Source of the DNA: a virus
DNA length: 63,240 nucleotides
Reading direction: 5' to 3' (one strand)
IMG/VR virus record: IMGVR_UViG_3300025144_000001
Location: 1 to 63,240 of that record
This document shows, in pieces, positions 23,772-32,153 of the stretch (within the stretch, counting starts at the first letter, position 1; each line of letters begins with the position of its first letter). A program made the position numbers and the translations under genes. The notes beneath the pieces are model-generated. The model made no database searches. It saw nothing but the letters and a program-made list of their open reading frames with translations, and had not been told where the DNA came from.

Positions 23772-25252
23772 TTTTCATCACGATTCTTTACTGTGAATTT
23801 CTTCTTTTCGGTTTTAACATCCAACTTAAAATCAAGTTCAATCGTTTCGTCAATCAACATGAATTTTTTATCTTGAACCGATTCAACATTAAATTCGACG
23901 GGTCTAATTTCAATCGGCAAGATCGCGGTTCGCGGTTCGCTTTCCTTAAACTCAATCGGTAAAACCGCTGTTTTCGCTTCAAGTATTGAGATTGGTAGAA
24001 CGCTTTGTTTTCGTGTGGGTGGAACGAATATGCGGCCAACGCCGCCCGTTGGTGGGGGTGTTGGTGGAGGTTGTGCTTCAGTGGTTAGGTATGCGTCGGT
24101 TGAGTGGCTTAATGTGTAGGTTGCTTTAAGTAAACTGTTCGTGGTATGGGATTTAGTTTGTGTCTTTAATAGTAACGCGTTTGTCGAATGAGTTTTTGTG
24201 GCAACTAACTTTAGGAATGAGTTGGTGGTATGCGCCTTCGAGAAAGTGGCTTTAAGTAACGCGTTTGTAGAATGGGTTTTGGTTTGAGTTTTCTTCAGTA
24301 ACGCGTTGGCTGTATGAGTTTTTACGCCTCTTAAGAGTAAATTCGTATTGGTTGTATGGGTTTTGGTGGCGGTTTTTAGGAGTAATGCGTTTACGGTGTG
24401 AGTTTTCGTTTGAGTCTTTAATAGAAGCGCATTCGTCGCGTGAGCTTTGGGTACTCTTGAAATTAAGTAGGCGTTCGTTGTATGTGTCTTGGTTGTTCTT
24501 TTTACCAGTAGTGCATTGGTTGTATGGGCTTTTGTTAGAGTTTTCTTCAGTAAAGCGTTTGTGGTGTGAGCTTTGGATGTGGTTTTCTTGAGAAGCGTGT
24601 TTGTTGTATGCGTTTTAGTGTATTGTGCTCCTGCTGCTTCGTTCAGTGTTTGCGGACAATAGAAGTAACTTTTGTTGTCGGTTGCAGCGGTGCCGTCAGC
24701 TGTGAAAGTTGTTGTGCCTTCATAATAATCGGTCGCCGTGTACTCAGTGGATTTCGCGTTGTTAATGAGCCACCATTCTTCGACGACAATGCGATCGTTC
24801 AGTTGGATGCTGAAGTTGCCAGAGGCACCCGTCGCAGTTATAACGCATTCCTTTTGGCTGGTCCCATGTTCGGTTCCGCATGAAGTTGCAACTATGATGG
24901 TTTTAACATTGCCGGAACCGTTGCGCCAAACATAAACAAATGTGTCGTGGTACAGGTTCATGCTGGTGCTGGATTCTTTGATGCCGATGCCGACTTGATA
25001 TCCCGCTTGTCCACCCGTCAATGTTTGCGCGGCAAGAGCGGGACCGACGAAGATTCGCGCAAGCGTGTACGCTGCTCCAGCACTATTATATGCACCTACC
25101 TGCGAAGTCTCCAATGTTCCCGCGGCAGTCGTCATGTCCTTCGCAGTGTTCTTATCCGATGGAACTGTTGGAAACCCGTCAGTACGTGTGCTTGCTTTAC
25201 CCGTTGGACCCGCTGACGCGTCGGAGCTGCGGAAGTAATATGTTGTTGCCAC
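23768..25252 (-). CDS. Virion surface protein with thirteen 14-residue repeats
   Basis: 494 aa. The N-terminal 210 residues are a Gly/Thr/Tyr-rich beta domain. Residues 213-394 are 13 tandem copies of a 14-residue unit with consensus K(T/A)HTTNALLLKTxT. A Pro-rich linker (PPPTPPP) and two QSVLPI/TAILPIEI type segments follow. Such repeats can form a fibre or beta-solenoid, so it is probably a head fibre or appendage, placed next to the prohead protease. The GT genes nearby may glycosylate its many Thr/Asn. Confidence 0.65.
   Translation of the reverse strand: MATTYYFRSSDASAGPTGKASTRTDGFPTVPSDKNTAKDMTTAAGTLETSQVGAYNSAGAAYTLARIFVGPALAAQTLTGGQAGYQVGIGIKESSTSMNLYHDTFVYVWRNGSGNVKTIIVATSCGTEHGTSQKECVITATGASGNFSIQLNDRIVVEEWWLINNAKSTEYTATDYYEGTTTFTADGTAATDNKSYFYCPQTLNEAAGAQYTKTHTTNTLLKKTTSKAHTTNALLKKTLTKAHTTNALLVKRTTKTHTTNAYLISRVPKAHATNALLLKTQTKTHTVNALLLKTATKTHTTNTNLLLRGVKTHTANALLKKTQTKTHSTNALLKATFSKAHTTNSFLKLVATKTHSTNALLLKTQTKSHTTNSLLKATYTLSHSTDAYLTTEAQPPPTPPPTGGVGRIFVPPTRKQSVLPISILEAKTAVLPIEFKESEPRTAILPIEIRPVEFNVESVQDKKFMLIDETIELDFKLDVKTEKKKFTVKNRDEK
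24071..24616 (-). repeat. 42-bp tandem repeat array inside the surface protein gene
   Basis: Thirteen diverged copies of a 42-nt coding unit. Codons differ between copies while His and Asn positions stay, so the repeat is kept at the protein level rather than being a recent expansion. Confidence 0.75.
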
Positions 25253-25255
25253 GGC

Positions 25256-25642
25256 TTACATCTTCCTCCAATTCCAGCCGTGATGGTTGCCCCATGCAAC
25301 ACCTTCCGCATCCATTCGCTCTTTGAACTCCCGATATTCGGGGTTCGCCAAGATGAGACTGCGGATTTCACCTATTGAATCTAACTTCTTATCTGTTGGG
25401 GATAATCTGCCGCAATGGAATAGGCGGCATTGACATGGACGAATTTCATATATCGTGCATTGATTGTTGTCATCCAAAAACGGGCATGTTTCGCCCAAAA
25501 GTTTGAAACGGTTTTCCCTAATCTTCTCGTATTGAAGTTTAATTCCCGTTGCTTCTTCGATTAGCCGAATCTCTTCACTTGTAACAACCATTCCGAAGAA
25601 CAGTTTTCTGCAGCATTCGGCGCATCGGAAGCATTGAATCAC
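25256..25642 (-). CDS. YkgJ-type zinc/iron-chelating protein
   Basis: 128 aa. CFRCAECCRKLFFGMVVT at the start and CPFLDDNNQCTIYEIRPCQCRLF in the middle match the conserved CxxxCC and CPFL...C.IY..RP..CR pattern of the YkgJ (CxxCxxCC) family. Members bind metal but their job is mostly unknown. Here it lies among virion genes, 4 nt from the surface repeat protein, which is an unusual setting. Confidence 0.8.
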   Translation of the reverse strand: MIQCFRCAECCRKLFFGMVVTSEEIRLIEEATGIKLQYEKIRENRFKLLGETCPFLDDNNQCTIYEIRPCQCRLFHCGRLSPTDKKLDSIGEIRSLILANPEYREFKERMDAEGVAWGNHHGWNWRKM

Positions 25643-25691
25643 TTGAAAACACCATTGTATTGACCCGATGACGATTGTATTCGCTTTTCGG

Positions 25692-26108
25692 CTACTTTAA
25701 CTCGAAATCATATCCTTCAAACGAAGGGGGACCATAAGGCTCCGGCAGTTTATCCCATGCCGAAGCAAACAGTACGCGGTCGTCTTCGTGAATATACATT
25801 ACCGCTTGAATGTTGCCTTCCTTAACGGTTTTCTGCCAACCCAATAAAACAATCCGCTGTAAACCTTCACCCGCCCGCATCACGGTTCTAATCCTGAAGA
25901 TCAACCGCTTCTTCGGATCATCGAAAAAAAGGCGGTACTTAACCACGTCATCTTCAACCAAATCGAAAAACATCAACTTGCTACGGTCAATATCAGCATA
26001 CTTAGCAGTCTTCCCATCCTTCTCCTGCCAAAGTTCACCGCCATCACTGTAAACGGCTCTCCACCGCATACTCTCAATATTCAACGGTGAAAAACCCCTA
26101 TGTTTCAT
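25692..26108 (-). CDS. Hypothetical virion-region protein
   Basis: 138 aa from the ATG at 26108 (MKHRGFSPLNIESM), which overlaps the end of the upstream gene by 11 nt; a start at 26162 is also open. It is a beta-rich protein with MRWRAVYSDGGELWQEKDG, YRLFFDDPKKRLIFRIRTVMRAGEG and VMYIHEDDRVLFA strands. It may be a small structural protein; no family is recognised. Confidence 0.6.
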   Translation of the reverse strand: MKHRGFSPLNIESMRWRAVYSDGGELWQEKDGKTAKYADIDRSKLMFFDLVEDDVVKYRLFFDDPKKRLIFRIRTVMRAGEGLQRIVLLGWQKTVKEGNIQAVMYIHEDDRVLFASAWDKLPEPYGPPSFEGYDFELK

Positions 26109-26646
26109 CGTATTGGAACGTGAAGGTTTCTTGCGCCGTGGCACCTGGGGAAGCCGTGTCACCGTTCACAACTATTTGATATACGAAGTAGTCGCCGAAG
26201 TCACCTGTGTCCGGGTTCGATATGGAACCAGCAAGGGATAATGTTGAACCGCTAGTCCATGCGAAGACGTTAGTTGGGTTGGCGGATAAATTTGCGTAGT
26301 TAGTTGTGTTAAGCACAGTACCCGTATCGCCAGCCGTGCCTGTAGCCTGCACATATGCAGAAGCGTTGTTTCCAACGCAAGTGACACCTGTACCTAAACT
26401 GTTCGTGCCGTCACTATACCATTTCAAGTTGTTTATCGTTCCCGTAGGCGTGGTGTCCGCGCTTAGTCGAGTAACTATCCAATAGGAGTATTTTGTATTT
26501 CCAGCGACGATGGGAATTGGGTTGGCTGTTGGGTTGCCTGTTGGAGTTACACCGTCATCCGTACATGCGCGAGTATTCAACGTGGTTATATCCGTCTTCG
26601 TAGGTGTTGCGCCGTGATGTCTTCTAATAGTTACTGTTGCTACCAT
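26098..26646 (-). CDS. Probable small virion protein, Thr/Asn/Gly-rich
   Basis: 182 aa beta-rich protein with very few charged residues, in composition like the major tail protein and the N-terminal part of the 23768 protein. Strands such as NTKYSYWIVTRL and DYFVYQIVVNG are visible. The position in the head module suggests a decoration or appendage protein. Confidence 0.55.
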   Translation of the reverse strand: MVATVTIRRHHGATPTKTDITTLNTRACTDDGVTPTGNPTANPIPIVAGNTKYSYWIVTRLSADTTPTGTINNLKWYSDGTNSLGTGVTCVGNNASAYVQATGTAGDTGTVLNTTNYANLSANPTNVFAWTSGSTLSLAGSISNPDTGDFGDYFVYQIVVNGDTASPGATAQETFTFQYDET

Positions 26647-26671
26647 TTTTTATTTCACCTCGTTTTAACTT

Positions 26672-26950
26672 TCATTCATCAAACCATGAAACAATAATCC
26701 TTCCAGCCATCTTACCTTTGACGCGAAATGTCATCCCGAAACCTTCATTTGGCTTCAAATGTGTTGGAAGCGTTTTATCAATATCAATATCAATATTAAT
26801 ATCAACATCAACATCAACATCATACGCCGTATGCTCCCCATCATTCCACGCGTAAACTTTAAATTCGCCTTGCTGACCCTTCCGAAAACGACGTTTAAAC
26901 TCCTTCAACTCGTTATCGTTTTCGTCGTAGAAGTTGATTTTTGCAGGCAT
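26672..26950 (-). CDS. CARDB/Ig-like small protein with Asp-repeat insert
   Basis: 92 aa from the ATG at 26950, preceded by AAGGTGAAACGA; the ORF from 26977 lacks this. The sequence (GEFKVYAWNDGEHTAYDVDV..., then LKPNEGFGMTFRVKGKMAGRIIVSWFDE) has the pattern of a CARDB or Ig-like adhesion domain. Between two strands is an alternating (V/I)D run of about 16 residues encoded by a hexanucleotide repeat. It may bind calcium or be a length-variable loop. Confidence 0.6.
   Translation of the reverse strand: MPAKINFYDENDNELKEFKRRFRKGQQGEFKVYAWNDGEHTAYDVDVDVDINIDIDIDKTLPTHLKPNEGFGMTFRVKGKMAGRIIVSWFDE
26777..26823. repeat. Hexanucleotide tandem repeat (coding)
   Basis: About eight copies of ATCAAT/ATCAAC/ATTAAT on the plus strand encode VDVDVDINIDIDID on the minus strand. 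The unit keeps the frame, so copy number changes would alter only loop length. Confidence 0.75.
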
Positions 26951-26960
26951 TCGTTTCACC

Positions 26961-27707
26961 TTAATATTTGAAGTCAATCAGTTGGTAACAGCCGTAAGCA
27001 TCCTTCTGATTCGATGCCGTGGTCCACGGCTTCTCCCGTTTCAAATCCAAAAAATGCATACATGAAGCCGTAGCATCCAACCAAATCTTGTAACCGAACT
27101 GCCGCGCGGTCAAACAATAGCCGTAATCTTCACTCGCCACATTATCGTAAAGCGGATAAAAGTTCACGCGATGATCTTGAATGATGCGTTGCGACAAACA
27201 TAAGCACCCCGCCGAAGTCATGTTAACTTCACCATACGGGCGCAACGCGGTTTTACGCCAAATTATTTTTCCAGTATCGGGGTGAACCCACTTCGACGCT
27301 AGAAACACGCCTTCAGGATACGCCCGTAAATACGCGCCACCAACAATATCCTCACCATGCAATGTTAAACGATCAATTATGTCATGGTCGTTGGGCCAAC
27401 AGTCGTGATCGAAGAATATCGCGTAGTCGGGGTTTAGGTGGCGAGCGCGGGTTAGTAGCAGTTGCCGGATGTGAGCGATTGGTTCGTATGGGGATTTTGC
27501 GTAGTCGCGAACTCGACTGCGGAACCATACGCGGATGATTTCGTGTGGACGCTTGAATTTCGTGAGGCGTTCAAGCGTGTTGTCGCGACTGTTGTTTTCG
27601 GCGAATATTACGCGTTCAGGCTGCGGGTCCAAGCGGTAAAGATGCCCGAAAAGTGTAGGTAATAGTGACGCGCAATTGTAAATTGGAATGAGGAGGATAG
27701 CGTTCAA
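26961..27707 (-). CDS. Glycosyltransferase family 2-like, copy A
   Basis: 248 aa. NAILLIPIYNCASLLPTLFGHLYRLDPQPERVIFAENNSRDNTLE is the nucleotide-sugar binding half. FFDHDCW supplies the DxD metal site, and VASEDYGYCLTARQFGYKIWLDA the ED(Y) catalytic base region. It shares its general plan with the next gene, so the two arose by duplication. It is encoded between portal and virion surface genes. Confidence 0.85.
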   Translation of the reverse strand: MNAILLIPIYNCASLLPTLFGHLYRLDPQPERVIFAENNSRDNTLERLTKFKRPHEIIRVWFRSRVRDYAKSPYEPIAHIRQLLLTRARHLNPDYAIFFDHDCWPNDHDIIDRLTLHGEDIVGGAYLRAYPEGVFLASKWVHPDTGKIIWRKTALRPYGEVNMTSAGCLCLSQRIIQDHRVNFYPLYDNVASEDYGYCLTARQFGYKIWLDATASCMHFLDLKREKPWTTASNQKDAYGCYQLIDFKY

Positions 27708-28501
27708 AATGTAAAATCCTCGTATTCGCGGACGGTTTCATTCCATCTACCAGGTTTAGCCGCCCACGGCTTCTTACGGTTACTATCCCAGTGATGGTGA
27801 ATATCCACGGACGCATCCAAGTAAACGCGGTAGCCAAAACGCCTCGCAGTTAAACAGTAGCCGTAATCCTCACTTGCCATCGGATCTAGTTCAGTTGGAA
27901 GCGGATAGAAGTTTACGCGGCGGTCTTGAATGATTTTTCGGCTTAAACACAAGCATCCGCCTGAAGTCATTGCGACTTCACCGTAATCTAGGAAAGATTT
28001 AGGTGGATGTGTGCGAAGTTCGTATTTACCGCCTTCCTTAGCATCGTCCCATTTCGACGCTATGAGTGGTGTTATGATGGTTTGATCGTTAACGATTTGA
28101 ATGGATTCAGGATAAATGCGGAGGTACATGCCGCCTACAATATCTTCGTTCCATTCGGTTAGCCGTGTGATTAAGTCGCGGGATTTGATGAACATGTCGT
28201 GGTCGAGGTAGATGGCGAAGTCAGGGTTTAAGTAGCGTGTTTTCGTCAGTAAGATTTGACGTGCAATCGCAATGGTTGCGTAGGGGTTTCCAAGGCGTTT
28301 AACCGCATCTTTGGCGAACCTTGCGCGGATAAGCTCGTATGGACGTTTAAACCGCTTGATTTTCTCAACTGTGTCGTCAGTTGAATTGTTTTCCAAAAAA
28401 ATGTATTTGCTTGGCTGAGGGTTAAGACGATAGTAGAAGCTAAAAGTGCTAGGTAACACTTTTCCGGCATTATAAACCGGAATCAAGAAAACAACATTCA
28501 T
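27704..28501 (-). CDS. Glycosyltransferase family 2-like, copy B
   Basis: 265 aa paralogue of the downstream gene: NVVFLIPVYNAGKVLPSTFSFYYRLNPQPSKYIFLENNSTDDTVE, the DxD site YLDHDMF, and MASEDYGYCLTARRFGYRVYLDA. It overlaps the start of copy A by 4 nt. Together they may add two successive sugars to virion proteins. Confidence 0.85.
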   Translation of the reverse strand: MNVVFLIPVYNAGKVLPSTFSFYYRLNPQPSKYIFLENNSTDDTVEKIKRFKRPYELIRARFAKDAVKRLGNPYATIAIARQILLTKTRYLNPDFAIYLDHDMFIKSRDLITRLTEWNEDIVGGMYLRIYPESIQIVNDQTIITPLIASKWDDAKEGGKYELRTHPPKSFLDYGEVAMTSGGCLCLSRKIIQDRRVNFYPLPTELDPMASEDYGYCLTARRFGYRVYLDASVDIHHHWDSNRKKPWAAKPGRWNETVREYEDFTF

Positions 28502-28516
28502 AAAAACGAGGAAAAG

Positions 28517-29866
28517 TTAGGTTGCGGGTTCTCCCTCTTCAGCCTTCTCTTTCGGTTGTTTTTGACCTTGCATTAATTGAAACTGCATTTGTTGGGCTTT
28601 GACACGTTCCACGCCGAGTACGATTTCGCCGTCAGTAATATGCGGTAAACCTAGTTCGTCACGTATTTCGTTAACCGTCTTGTAGCTTGTTTCACGTTCC
28701 CGTGCGCGACTTTCATTCCATCGCGCCACGGACTTCTGTATTTCAGCCATTTTCAACGGTGGATTCCACTCCAACGTGTAGTCCACTTTATCTACATCGG
28801 CTTGTCCGCTTGCAATAATGTCGTCGATGACGGAGCGGATGAACGGTTCATAGCGCATTTGGTTGTCGCTTATCGTTTTGAAGTATTTGCGTTCGTTGAT
28901 TTCGCTTCCACTAATGGAACCCGCTTCTGCACCGCGTAAAATCGGTTTGGGAATGTCACTACCCATCGCTATTGATTCGAGGAAGATTTCGTAGAATTGT
29001 TCGGGGGGTAACGCTATGCCTTCCGCGCCGATGAACTTCAAGTTGTTAGGTTCCGCTAAAGCAATTAATGTTCGACGGTGAAGGGGGCCAATTTGGTCTT
29101 TAATTATGGTTTTCAACTGGTCTTTCGTTGTGCCACGTTGAGCGGTTAGAAGAGCAATACAACCGTAACGCCAATATGTCATCGCAGTTGAATATCGAAC
29201 ACAACGAAGCATCACAATGTCATCAAAAACGGGATATAGCGCACTAATGCCTTTCCAAACACTATCGCTAAGTCTAACAACACAATGGATAATGTTGCTA
29301 TAATGAACATCAAGCTGATACTCTTTCTTGCCCAGGTAACGGTCGATGTGATATGTTTTTGGATGACCAAAATTCAAACTGTTTTGATCCGTATCAATAT
29401 CGGCGGGTTCCTTGACGGTTATCGCGGAAATCGGATAAGCTTCAATGTCAACAAGTTTCCCTCCGTCTTTCCTCTCCTCTCGCAAACCCGTTGTTGACGA
29501 CCCTTCGTAGCCTTTAACGATAACGCTCCAACCGTCTCGTCGTTCAAAAACGCAGGCTTGTGTAAAAATGTTTTTCGCGTTAATTTTCGCTAATTCCGCT
29601 TGAATCTTCTCGTCGAAATCCTTCGCTTTTGTCTTATCGCCATGCGGAACCACTTTGAACCAAGAATCAAAAACATCGTGCGCTACACCGACGACGATTC
29701 GTTCCGCAACTGGTTCCCGTTCAACCAAGTATTTGAGGTTCGAGAGGGAGGGTGAATCGCCGAACGAGGGTTCTTGAACTGTAGCGTCACGTAAGCCTAC
29801 GAAAATCGACGGCAAAGCACTGTCTAACGCGATGGCAGCCGCTTTACTTCCTCTCTTTTTAACCAA
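28517..29866 (-). CDS. Portal protein
   Basis: 449 aa. The sequence LKYLVEREPVAERIVVGVAHDVFDSWFKV, followed by the wing and stem segments (SDIPKPILRGAEAGSISGSEIN...YFKTISDNQMRYEPFIRSVIDD, then a helical region DKVDYTLEWNPPLKMAEIQKS), follows the anti-CBASS/DUF1073-type phage portal layout. It lies next to the terminase large gene. It forms the dodecameric DNA channel at the head vertex. Confidence 0.85.
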   Translation of the reverse strand: MVKKRGSKAAAIALDSALPSIFVGLRDATVQEPSFGDSPSLSNLKYLVEREPVAERIVVGVAHDVFDSWFKVVPHGDKTKAKDFDEKIQAELAKINAKNIFTQACVFERRDGWSVIVKGYEGSSTTGLREERKDGGKLVDIEAYPISAITVKEPADIDTDQNSLNFGHPKTYHIDRYLGKKEYQLDVHYSNIIHCVVRLSDSVWKGISALYPVFDDIVMLRCVRYSTAMTYWRYGCIALLTAQRGTTKDQLKTIIKDQIGPLHRRTLIALAEPNNLKFIGAEGIALPPEQFYEIFLESIAMGSDIPKPILRGAEAGSISGSEINERKYFKTISDNQMRYEPFIRSVIDDIIASGQADVDKVDYTLEWNPPLKMAEIQKSVARWNESRARERETSYKTVNEIRDELGLPHITDGEIVLGVERVKAQQMQFQLMQGQKQPKEKAEEGEPAT

Positions 29867-29877
29867 AATAAATCACT

Positions 29878-31122
29878 TTAAACTGCAACTATCGCATCCC
29901 ACGGCGTTGACTGTTGATTAAACCAAGCCGCCAACGCCAACGCAATAACACAATCATCGGTTAAACCGCTTGGAGCTTGGTAAGTTGTTGTTCCGCCTTC
30001 AGTTTGCTTGTAACTGAAGCTTTTTAGTTCTTCAATTAAAATGCGGGTTTCATCGCATTCGGGATAACTTATCTCGACTTGTTCCAAGCATAACATTAAC
30101 TTGTGAATAAGCTCGTTCTTCCGAGTATTACTTTTTGCATCATAACCGTCAACCGAAACGCCTTCGGAAATCAATTCATCAAAAACAGGTGATCCTGGTC
30201 CCCGAGAATCAATTCCAATAAGAGCGTTATTCCAATATTGACTTAACGCTTTTAGGTCGTCGATTTGAATGTTCCAATCAGCCTGCCAACGTTTGATTCC
30301 GCAAACATGCCCCGATGAATCCATTATTATGTCAACGGCGTAGTCATGAGTTTTCGCTAAGTCCACGCCAATCACATATCTTTCATGTGGTTGTGGTGTA
30401 CCCAATGAATTGCCTTTTTTACAGGCTTCAATTGACGCATTAGTGAAAGCTGTACCTATGTTTTCCTTGAATTGCGCTAAAACATCGCGCTCATAAATCC
30501 ACTGTGGCAAATCTTTTTTTAACTGTTCAAACTCTTCCTTTGAAAGGTGGGGATTAATGGTGGATGGAGCATGGAAGCTTTTATACGGGTTTTTAATAGG
30601 GTCATATGGATCTAAGCCTTGTCGCCAAACCTTGTAAAACCAATTATGACCTTTCGGCGTACTGATGAAAACCGCTTTCCCACCCGTTTTTATAAGTGTG
30701 CTTCGAAGCGCATACCATGATGCTGCTTTCACTTTCGCAGCTTCATCGACGACAATTAGGTGTATTCCGCGTCCAGTTAAGTGGTCGGGAGCATCAGCAG
30801 TCTTGAATGTTATTCTACTTTTGTTCTTGAGGTAAACGATGTAGTCAACATTGTTGATTTTCGCAATGAGTTCGCTAGGTAGGAAATCTGGAATGTATTC
30901 CCAACCGATTTTTGTTTGTTCGAAAACTGGTGCAACCCACCAAACGAGTGAGTTGGGGTTGAGAAGCGCGAACCTTATGGCTTCATTTACTGCAGCAACG
31001 GTTTTTCCCGCTTTCGTCCCCCAAGCTAAAACTTTGAAGCGTGCGGGGTGATCGTGAAATTCTCTCTGCGCATCGTGTGGTGAATAAGGAATAACGATTT
31101 CCTTAGTTTCAACTTGACTCAA
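29878..31122 (-). CDS. Terminase large subunit
   Basis: 414 aa. ATPase domain: Walker A WGTKAGKT (34-41), Walker B LIVVDE (122-127), and the coupling motif ISTPKG. Nuclease domain: VIGVDLAKTHD, IGIDSRG and a distal DDCVIALALA with RNase H-like Asp residues. It packages the genome through the portal. It overlaps the small subunit gene by 14 nt. Confidence 0.95.
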   Translation of the reverse strand: MSQVETKEIVIPYSPHDAQREFHDHPARFKVLAWGTKAGKTVAAVNEAIRFALLNPNSLVWWVAPVFEQTKIGWEYIPDFLPSELIAKINNVDYIVYLKNKSRITFKTADAPDHLTGRGIHLIVVDEAAKVKAASWYALRSTLIKTGGKAVFISTPKGHNWFYKVWRQGLDPYDPIKNPYKSFHAPSTINPHLSKEEFEQLKKDLPQWIYERDVLAQFKENIGTAFTNASIEACKKGNSLGTPQPHERYVIGVDLAKTHDYAVDIIMDSSGHVCGIKRWQADWNIQIDDLKALSQYWNNALIGIDSRGPGSPVFDELISEGVSVDGYDAKSNTRKNELIHKLMLCLEQVEISYPECDETRILIEELKSFSYKQTEGGTTTYQAPSGLTDDCVIALALAAWFNQQSTPWDAIVAV

Positions 31123-31567
31123 GCGCCTTCACGCATTCGCCTTGATGTTTCTGGCCGCATTTGGTGCAGAGGGGCAAATCTCCCGCGTATTTGATAACAT
31201 ACTCAACTTTATCGGCTGAACGAACTTCTTTGGGAACCACTTCAAGGCGAGTACGATCTAAGTTGCCGATTATTCCGAGTAGTTGCGGTAAAACAGCTCT
31301 CATTTTCACGTCGTCTTTATCTGTTGATTCGTAAAGTTTCCAAGCTTCTTTTTTCGTCATGTCTAAACTAGCGAGCGTTTCTTCAACGATGCTTTCATAG
31401 TCGATTTTCGCGTCTTTCCATTCATCCTTGATTTTCTTCCAATGATTAAGGACCGTGTTTTCGTGAACGCCGAGATGCGCCGCTATGTCTTTGTTCTTCC
31501 AGCCTTGAAGCCGAAGCTTCAAAATCGTTTGGTCAAACTCAATTTCATCCGGTGTCATAAAAATCAC
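31109..31567 (-). CDS. Terminase small subunit
   Basis: 152 aa. The N-terminal helix-turn-helix (LRLQGWKNKDIAAHLGVHENTVLNHWKKIKDEW) is followed by a helical oligomerisation part and a C-terminal zinc-like pair (CTKCGQKHQGEC). It recognises the packaging site and feeds DNA to the large subunit. The start overlaps the next upstream gene by ATGA. Confidence 0.85.
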   Translation of the reverse strand: MIFMTPDEIEFDQTILKLRLQGWKNKDIAAHLGVHENTVLNHWKKIKDEWKDAKIDYESIVEETLASLDMTKKEAWKLYESTDKDDVKMRAVLPQLLGIIGNLDRTRLEVVPKEVRSADKVEYVIKYAGDLPLCTKCGQKHQGECVKALESS

Positions 31568-31773
31568 GTCGTAAGCGGATTATCGTCGTTCTCTTCTTGT
31601 TCCGCCGTCTTGTTTTGAAGCGCGAGCAACGTGTTGTACTTCCTATTGAATTCAACGATGGTTTTCTGCGATTTTCCGTAAACCGAAATCAGATAGAAGT
31701 ATTCAATGGCTCTTGCGAGGAAGTATAAGCCGACGCAAAACGCAAGGAAGCTTAACGCGTAAAACAAAATCAT
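31564..31773 (-). CDS. Small membrane protein
   Basis: 69 aa with one long N-terminal hydrophobic segment (ILFYALSFLAFCVGLYFLARAI) and a charged cytosolic tail with EQEEND. It is coupled by ATGA overlaps on both sides to terminase and another membrane microprotein. It could have a holin- or egress-like role, but this is not shown. Confidence 0.6.
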   Translation of the reverse strand: MILFYALSFLAFCVGLYFLARAIEYFYLISVYGKSQKTIVEFNRKYNTLLALQNKTAEQEENDDNPLTT

Positions 31774-31886
31774 TTTCGAATGCGTCCTTCAATCCAATTC
31801 AATACTTCGCAGAAACCCATTGTGATGAATGTGACGGCTACGCCGATCAATATGCCGTAAAGGAATGATAGCAGTTCGATGGGCAT
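31770..31886 (-). CDS. 38-aa membrane microprotein
   Basis: MPIELLSFLYGILIGVAVTFITMGFCEVLN... is a single transmembrane helix with a short charged end. Its TGA overlaps the ATG of the next membrane protein. It begins 2 nt behind the stop of the L40e-like gene. Confidence 0.6.
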   Translation of the reverse strand: MPIELLSFLYGILIGVAVTFITMGFCEVLNWIEGRIRK

Positions 31887-31888
31887 TG

Positions 31889-32077
31889 TTAACTTCGCTT
31901 CCCAATTGTCAACTTGCGAACGCGGAAATTCTTTTTGTCAGCGTCAAAAGTGGTTCGGCAAGCGCGGCAACGATCCATGTGAAGCTTATTACCCGCGCCG
32001 CAGCGACGGCAAAACTTCTTCTTCAAACGCTCCTGCGCTAAAACCCGTAATGCTGGCTGCTCACGGAAACTCGGCAT
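31889..32077 (-). CDS. L40e-like zinc ribbon protein
   Basis: 62 aa. A basic helix-like segment (RVLAQERLKKK) leads into CRRCGAGNKLHMDRCRACRTTF and a basic tail (KKNFRVRKLTIGKR). The spacing CxxC-x10-CxxC and basic surroundings resemble archaeal ribosomal protein L40e, which is about 50 aa. It is the first gene of a transcription unit behind two tandem TATA-like boxes. It may be a ribosome-associated viral protein or merely a similar zinc ribbon; sequence alone does not decide. Confidence 0.55.
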   Translation of the reverse strand: MPSFREQPALRVLAQERLKKKFCRRCGAGNKLHMDRCRACRTTFDADKKNFRVRKLTIGKRS

Positions 32078-32087
32078 GTTCGCTGCA

Positions 32088-32098
32088 CTTTATATATG
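32088..32098 (-). promoter_or_regulatory. TATA box, proximal copy
   Basis: On the minus strand CATATATAAAG lies 11-21 nt ahead of the ATG at 32077. It belongs to a longer direct repeat with the distal copy (CACTTTATATA..GTTT.GCTAA on the plus strand). At this distance its transcript might start inside the annotated gene. Confidence 0.5.
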
Positions 32099-32138
32099 TT
32101 TGCTAACGTTGAACACGGTGCGGGTCACTTTCACTACA

Positions 32139-32148
32139 CTTTATATAG
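32139..32148 (-). promoter_or_regulatory. TATA box, distal copy
   Basis: CTATATAAAG on the minus strand. The usual ~25 nt distance would place the mRNA start near 32115 with a leader of about 40 nt to the ATG at 32077. It lies just behind the stop of the glycosyltransferase gene. Confidence 0.55.
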
Positions 32149-32153
32149 TTTCG

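Noticed and set aside
24071-24616. Regular ~42-bp repeats that could be mistaken for a CRISPR array
   Set aside because: The repeats are contiguous without spacers and keep one reading frame in a long protein.
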